Source of the DNA: Bacillota bacterium
GTDB lineage: Bacteria; Bacillota; Bacilli; Paenibacillales; NBRC-103111
DNA: 64,000 nt
Direction of reading: 5' to 3'
Assembly: GCA_023386955.1 (NCBI GenBank)
Contig: JAEWIS010000055.1
Coordinates: 180,203 to 244,202 of the forward strand
The first letter of the stretch is position 1. Every line of letters begins with the position of its first letter. A program made the translations under genes and the position numbers. Positions 61,047 to 64,000 of this stretch are shown piece after piece. The notes beneath the pieces were generated by a model. It had not been told where the DNA came from. It was given only the letters and a program-made list of their open reading frames with translations, and did not search any database.

Positions 61047-62069
61047 TTATTTCAACATAAACTCCGAAATGGCTTTGACACCATATTCCACACCCAGAGG
61101 TCCCGCGGAGAAGGCTGCCCGGTCAAGAATGAACACATGGTTGTTTTTCACGGCAGTGAGCGTATTCCATACCGGGTTCTTCTTCAATTCCTCCAGGGCG
61201 GTCTCTTCGGAATTGCTGGTCATATCATCCCACAGGAAGATGTAGCTGGGGTTCAGCTGGAGCAGCCCTTCCAGGGTAAAGATGTTATCCTTGCCATGCA
61301 CGGCAGGGTAATTGGCAGGAGGTGTCAGCCCCAAACCTGCGGTTTTGTCATAGAAGGCCACACAACGGTCCAGGCCAAATGCGGTATAGGTACCTTTATT
61401 GTTGAAGGAAATGAAGGCGACTGTCTGATCCTTCTTGGCAGCCAGCTTTTCACGGTTGGTGACAATCAGCTTCTCAATCTCTGCTACCTTGTCCTGGCCC
61501 TTCTTGGGCTCGCCGATCAGCTTGGAGAATTCCAGCAGACGGCCCTTCCAATCCAGGTCATTCTTAAATACCACAACGGGTGCCACTTGCTTCAGTTGGT
61601 CCATAATCTTGTCGTTATAAGGGGTAGCCGCGATAATCAGATCGGGCTTGGATTCCAGTACCTTTTCCACACTGACGGTGGTGCCCAAATCGAGGACATT
61701 GGCTTGCTCCTTGATGAAGGGCTGGAAGGACAGGAAGCCGAACAGAGAGTTTGCATTGTCCGCCGCTACCGGGGTCACCCCCAGGGAGAACCAGGGCTCA
61801 AGGAAATGGAAAAAAGCGACCGCCACGCGCTTCGGACGTTCCTTTATAACAACCTCATTGCCCAGCGCGTCCTTGTATGTCAGCGGAAAAACAGCTGCGT
61901 CCGCCTTCGGGGCTGCAGAGGAAGCGGCACTTGTGCTTGCCGCAGCGGTTGCGGCGGGGCTTGCTCCGGCTGCCGAGGTATTCCCATCAGCTGCATCTTT
62001 ACCGCCACAGCCTGCCATCAGCCCGGCTGCAAATGCGAATGTCAAACATAATACCAATAGCTTCTTCAA
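61047..62069 (-). CDS. Ferric siderophore-binding lipoprotein (second system)
   Basis: 340 residues if TTG 62069 is used (GGAGGG 6 bases upstream, then a lipoprotein signal MKKLLVLCLTFAFAAGLMAG with C21); an in-frame ATG at 62111 would add 14 residues before the signal and is less likely. After an Ala/Ser/Pro linker comes a PBP2 siderophore-binding fold (YKDALGNEVVIKERPKRVAV, SKPDLIIAATPYNDKIMDQL, PSYIFLWDDMTSNSEETALE). This is the first gene of the second transporter operon. A Fur box and a likely promoter lie upstream, so it is iron-regulated. Confidence 0.92.
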   Translation of the reverse strand: MKKLLVLCLTFAFAAGLMAGCGGKDAADGNTSAAGASPAATAAASTSAASSAAPKADAAVFPLTYKDALGNEVVIKERPKRVAVAFFHFLEPWFSLGVTPVAADNANSLFGFLSFQPFIKEQANVLDLGTTVSVEKVLESKPDLIIAATPYNDKIMDQLKQVAPVVVFKNDLDWKGRLLEFSKLIGEPKKGQDKVAEIEKLIVTNREKLAAKKDQTVAFISFNNKGTYTAFGLDRCVAFYDKTAGLGLTPPANYPAVHGKDNIFTLEGLLQLNPSYIFLWDDMTSNSEETALEELKKNPVWNTLTAVKNNHVFILDRAAFSAGPLGVEYGVKAISEFMLK

Positions 62070-62121
62070 TCTAATCCCTCCACTTTTGAATGCTGATTCT
62101 CTATTATGCAACTCTCCTCAT

Positions 62122-62136
62122 TGATAACGATTCGCA
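62122..62136. promoter_or_regulatory. Fur box before the second binding-protein gene
   Basis: TGATAACGATTCGCA matches the 7-1-7 Fur consensus at 12 of 15 positions. Immediately upstream on the minus strand is an extended -10 candidate TG-C-TAGAAT (about 62153-62161). Confidence 0.7.
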
Positions 62137-62294
62137 ATTGCAACTATAAAGCATTCTAGCATGTGCATAGTGTGAGAGAAATGGAGGATTTCCTGAACCG
62201 GGGATGGACAATTTCCTTCTTATCTCGAAAATCCCCCAAAAGGAATGGGATGGTACCTGCGAAGTCTTTCGATACTATAGGGCTCGTTTTAGTT

Positions 62295-63104
62295 TTAGTT
62301 GGCCTGTTCGATGGGAAGTGCGCGGAGTTGGGTAGGGGCGAGGCCAAACTGCTTTTTGAACAGTCTGCTGAAATAATAGGCATCGGTGTAGCCCACCATC
62401 TCGGCAATTTCCTTGACGGTAGCACAGGTGGACGTCAGCAGGCGGTGGGCTTCCTTCATCCGGTATGCGATTAAATAATCAATGGGACTGATACCAATAT
62501 ACTTTTTGAACACCTCCGAAAAATACTTGGGACACATCCCATACCGCCCGGCCAAGTCGCATAGGGTATGCTGCCGCATATGGTGGAATTCGATGTAGCC
62601 CCTCGCTTCCTCTACCATACTTTGGGCCTCATTGCTACGGGCGCTTTTCAGAATGCCGAACAGCTCCGACAGCACAGAGTAAACAAGAGCCTTTGCCTGG
62701 AACTTGGAAAAGGTATCCGGGTGTTTGGACACATCCGTCAGCATTTTGAGAGTGGCAAACAAACCGGGGCTGGAGCCAATCTCCATTTCGTATGCCCGGT
62801 GCATATAACCGTCACTGTCCTTCTCGTGCCGGTAATACATAATGTAGAACTCCAGCGGCTTGTCCGTGATATTCCCGGAGGTTAGCCACTTGCCGGGGCA
62901 GCCGTGAATCACCATCCCCGGACGGAACCGGAAGGACTGGTTGTCCAATTGAAAGTATCCCTCTCCCTTCACCGGAAAGAGGAAGGCCGATACATTGGTC
63001 ATATACCCGGGCTCCACATAACCTACAGGGTGGCGGCGGTAATAGGTCGGCAAAATCATAATCGGCTCCGACGTATACTCCTCCATGATTTCATTGATAT
63101 TCAT
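62295..63104 (-). CDS. AraC family regulator, probably siderophore-responsive
   Basis: 269 residues from ATG 63104; an in-frame ATG at 63176 lies only about 20 bases from the probable -10 box and has no ribosome site, so it is unlikely to be the start. GGAGG lies 12 bases before the chosen ATG, slightly far. A sensor domain (GYFQLDNQSFRFRPGMVIHG) precedes two helix-turn-helix motifs (CDLAGRYGMCPKYFSEVFKK; IAEMVGYTDAYYFSRLFKKQ). Its own promoter carries a Fur box, and the next genes downstream on the same strand are the siderophore uptake genes. By analogy with B. subtilis Btr, it may activate the transporter operons when the ligand is present. Ligand inferred, not shown. Confidence 0.85.
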   Translation of the reverse strand: MNINEIMEEYTSEPIMILPTYYRRHPVGYVEPGYMTNVSAFLFPVKGEGYFQLDNQSFRFRPGMVIHGCPGKWLTSGNITDKPLEFYIMYYRHEKDSDGYMHRAYEMEIGSSPGLFATLKMLTDVSKHPDTFSKFQAKALVYSVLSELFGILKSARSNEAQSMVEEARGYIEFHHMRQHTLCDLAGRYGMCPKYFSEVFKKYIGISPIDYLIAYRMKEAHRLLTSTCATVKEIAEMVGYTDAYYFSRLFKKQFGLAPTQLRALPIEQAN

Positions 63105-63182
63105 GTCCGGAAACAGCCTCCTCTGCTTTGCCCTTAAGTACATATACAGGTAATTGAGAACGCACAGCCGTATCATGTATAT

Positions 63183-63197
63183 TGATTATCATTTTCA
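63183..63197. promoter_or_regulatory. Fur box of the AraC regulator
   Basis: TGATTATCATTTTCA matches the 7-1-7 Fur consensus at 13 of 15 positions. An extended -10 (TGC-TATAAT, minus strand, TATAAT at 63198-63203) abuts it. Confidence 0.8.
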
Positions 63198-63270
63198 ATT
63201 ATAGCAAATAACAAGCCCTACCAAGGAGTGAATTCGTGAAGGTTGTTTGATAATTGGTAAAGAAGGAATC

Positions 63271-63453
63271 TAACGGACCTTCCTTCCGCTATTCCGCGAA
63301 TTTGCAGGATTCCGGGCTTTTCGCGGACACAGGAAACCTTATTGCCTTCATTAGGCCCAGAACTCCCTCAGATTTTCTCATATAACGTCCCTACGGTCCG
63401 TAAGCTTGGCGGATCACCCCTTTTAGGCGATATAGCAGCCTCTGTGTCCGTTA
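63271..63453. repeat. 50-bp-spaced arm element (E2), 183 bp
   Basis: Outer ends TAACGGACC (63271) and TGTCCGTTA (to 63453); inner CGGAC at 63324 and inner GTCCG at 63396 are each exactly 50 bp from the outer ones. Same length as E1. Confidence 0.85.
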
Positions 63454-63461
63454 GCTAAAAC

Positions 63462-63489
63462 AAAAAAAAAGCGAACCCCCATGGTTCGC
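63462..63489 (-). terminator. Terminator of the tRNA cluster
   Basis: GCGAACC (63471-63477) pairs with GGTTCGC (63483-63489) and nine Ts follow on the minus strand. Confidence 0.85.
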
Positions 63490-63550
63490 TTCCCATCATA
63501 AACAAAAAAAAACGTCTATCGATGGTTATTGCTAAGCGGGTGATGGGAAT
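63483..63550. repeat. Direct repeat of tRNA-Gly 3' end and terminator, copy 1 (degenerate)
   Basis: Close to identical with 63652-63718 apart from the central run; it carries the last 15 bases of the tRNA-Gly gene (ATTCCCATCACCCGC on the minus strand) without the rest of the tRNA. Confidence 0.8.
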
Positions 63551-63651
63551 ACTCCGTGTCTTTCGGCCAATCTTTTGGCCGTTCGGGACGCGGACGCTCG
63601 CTTGAGGGCTCTCTCCGCTGTGCTGGAGTTTCGCCGAGCGGTCGAACCCTG

Positions 63652-63718
63652 GGTTCGCTTCCCATCATAAACAAAAAAACCGTCCATCGACGGTTTTTGC
63701 TAAGCGGGTGATGGGAAT
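63652..63718. repeat. Direct repeat of tRNA-Gly 3' end and terminator, copy 2 (next to the intact tRNA)
   Basis: Partner of 63483-63550 at a distance of 169 bp; it contains an AACCGTC/GACGGTT hairpin followed by Ts on the minus strand (63673-63698), a terminator for the tRNA genes, and the 3' end of the intact tRNA-Gly. Confidence 0.8.
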
Positions 63719-63773
63719 CGAACCCACGCTACCAGCTTGGAAGGCTGGAGTTCTACCATTGAACTACACCCGC
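63703..63773 (-). tRNA. tRNA-Gly (TCC)
   Basis: 71-nt cloverleaf on the minus strand: acceptor GCGGGTG/CACCCGC, anticodon loop CTTCCAA (anticodon TCC), T-arm GTGGGTTCGATTCCCAT. The 3' CCA is not encoded. Confidence 0.95.
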
Positions 63774-63785
63774 ATTAAAAAAATA

Positions 63786-63862
63786 TGGTCGGGACGACAC
63801 GATTTGAACATGCGACCCCCTGGTCCCAAACCAGGTGCTCTACCAAGCTGAGCTACGTCCCG
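63786..63862 (-). tRNA. tRNA-Pro (TGG)
   Basis: 77 nt with encoded CCA. Acceptor CGGGACG/CGTCCCG, anticodon loop TTTGGGA (anticodon TGG), T-arm with GTTCAAATC. Confidence 0.95.
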
Positions 63863-63875
63863 TTAAACAATAAAA

Positions 63876-63949
63876 CGCACCCTGAGAGATTCGAACTCCC
63901 GGCCTTTTGATTCGTAGTCAAACGCTCTATCCAGCTGAGCTAAGGGTGC
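63876..63949 (-). tRNA. tRNA-Arg (ACG)
   Basis: 74 nt without encoded CCA. Acceptor GCACCCT/AGGGTGC, anticodon loop CTACGAA (anticodon ACG), T-arm GGGAGTTCGAATCTCTC. Confidence 0.95.
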
Positions 63950-63952
63950 ATA

Positions 63953-64000
63953 TGGAGCGGACGAAGGGATTCGAACCCTCGACCCTCGCCTTGGCAAGGC
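63953..64000 (-). tRNA. tRNA-Gly (GCC), 3' part
   Basis: The 3' half of a tRNA with encoded CCA; anticodon stem-loop GCCTTGCCAAGGC gives anticodon GCC. The 5' half lies beyond the window. Confidence 0.9.

Larger units (their letters stand above)
63105..63702. other. Gap: regulator promoter, arm element E2, tRNA terminator and a duplicated tRNA tail
   Basis: Contains the Fur box and -10 of the AraC gene, arm element E2 (63271-63453), the terminator at 63462-63489, the first copy of the duplicated tRNA-Gly end (63483-63550) and about 100 bp without recognised content. No protein-coding signal. Confidence 0.65.

Noticed and set aside
60888..62051. 387-codon frame opposite the second siderophore-binding protein
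   Set aside because: Antisense of a lipoprotein gene with clear signal peptide and Fur-controlled promoter.
1..64000. CRISPR arrays, prophage genes and complete insertion sequences
   Set aside because: No regular direct-repeat/spacer arrays, integrases, terminases or transposases were seen. The 50-bp-spaced arms are forward and inverted pairs, not a CRISPR array.

Overview
The window looks like a chromosomal segment of a Paenibacillus-like Firmicute (Paenibacillaceae). The evidence is the block sigW-rsiW-cdaA-cdaR-glmM-glmS with a glmS ribozyme, a bacillithiol-linked ytxJ, a MifM-like arrest peptide ahead of yidC, an SLH-anchored surface enzyme, a YesM/YesN-type two-component pair with a carbohydrate ABC transporter, several AraC regulators, GTG/TTG starts behind strong Shine-Dalgarno sites, and Fur boxes. 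No phage, plasmid, CRISPR array or intact insertion sequence was seen.

Layout. 1-5 kb: end of a MATE transporter, an Rrf2 regulator, a small membrane protein, a secreted propeller/lectin-like protein, and an AraC/LysE pair. 4.8-17 kb: carbohydrate use, with a sensor kinase and response regulator, a secreted GH10 xylanase, a sugar ABC transporter (binding protein and two permeases), an AraC regulator and a GH63/trehalase-like glycosidase. 17-27 kb: an SDR, a MerR-methyltransferase fusion, mnaA, a TraX-like protein and a 1904-residue SLH-anchored pectin-degrading-type protein. 27-36 kb: mixed accessory genes (FAD oxidoreductase, ytxJ, lipoprotein, thioredoxin-like protein, mifM-yidC, AraC/EamA, peptidase E, hydrolase) mixed with gene fragments and repeats. 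36-49 kb: glmS, glmM, cdaR, cdaA, rsiW, sigW, an EamA transporter and ppc. 49.5-63 kb: a Fur-regulated siderophore locus with two binding proteins, four permeases, one ATPase, three esterases, an AraC regulator, and two nitrogenase-superfamily proteins in the middle. 63.7-64 kb: a tRNA cluster on the minus strand.

How the genes work together. The carbohydrate block suggests sensing, xylan cleavage, oligosaccharide import and intracellular hydrolysis. mnaA supplies ManNAc for the wall polymers to which SLH proteins bind. In the core block, glmS and glmM make cell-wall precursor, CdaA makes c-di-AMP under CdaR, and SigW/RsiW answer envelope stress. The siderophore locus appears to import ferric catecholate-type chelates and hydrolyse the ligand. 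The nitrogenase-like pair suggests an additional redox step that I cannot match to a characterised system.

The most unusual signals are: (1) the nitrogenase/DPOR-like heteromer inside the siderophore locus, with three cluster cysteines in one subunit and none in the other; (2) a MifM-like arrest peptide with exact motif spacing and a hairpin hiding the yidC ribosome-binding site; (3) a family of about 183-bp (one 133-bp) intergenic elements built from inverted arms spaced exactly 50 bp apart, present four times; (4) a 161-bp palindrome before sigW; (5) a glmS ribozyme with a P1 arm enlarged by about 130 nt.
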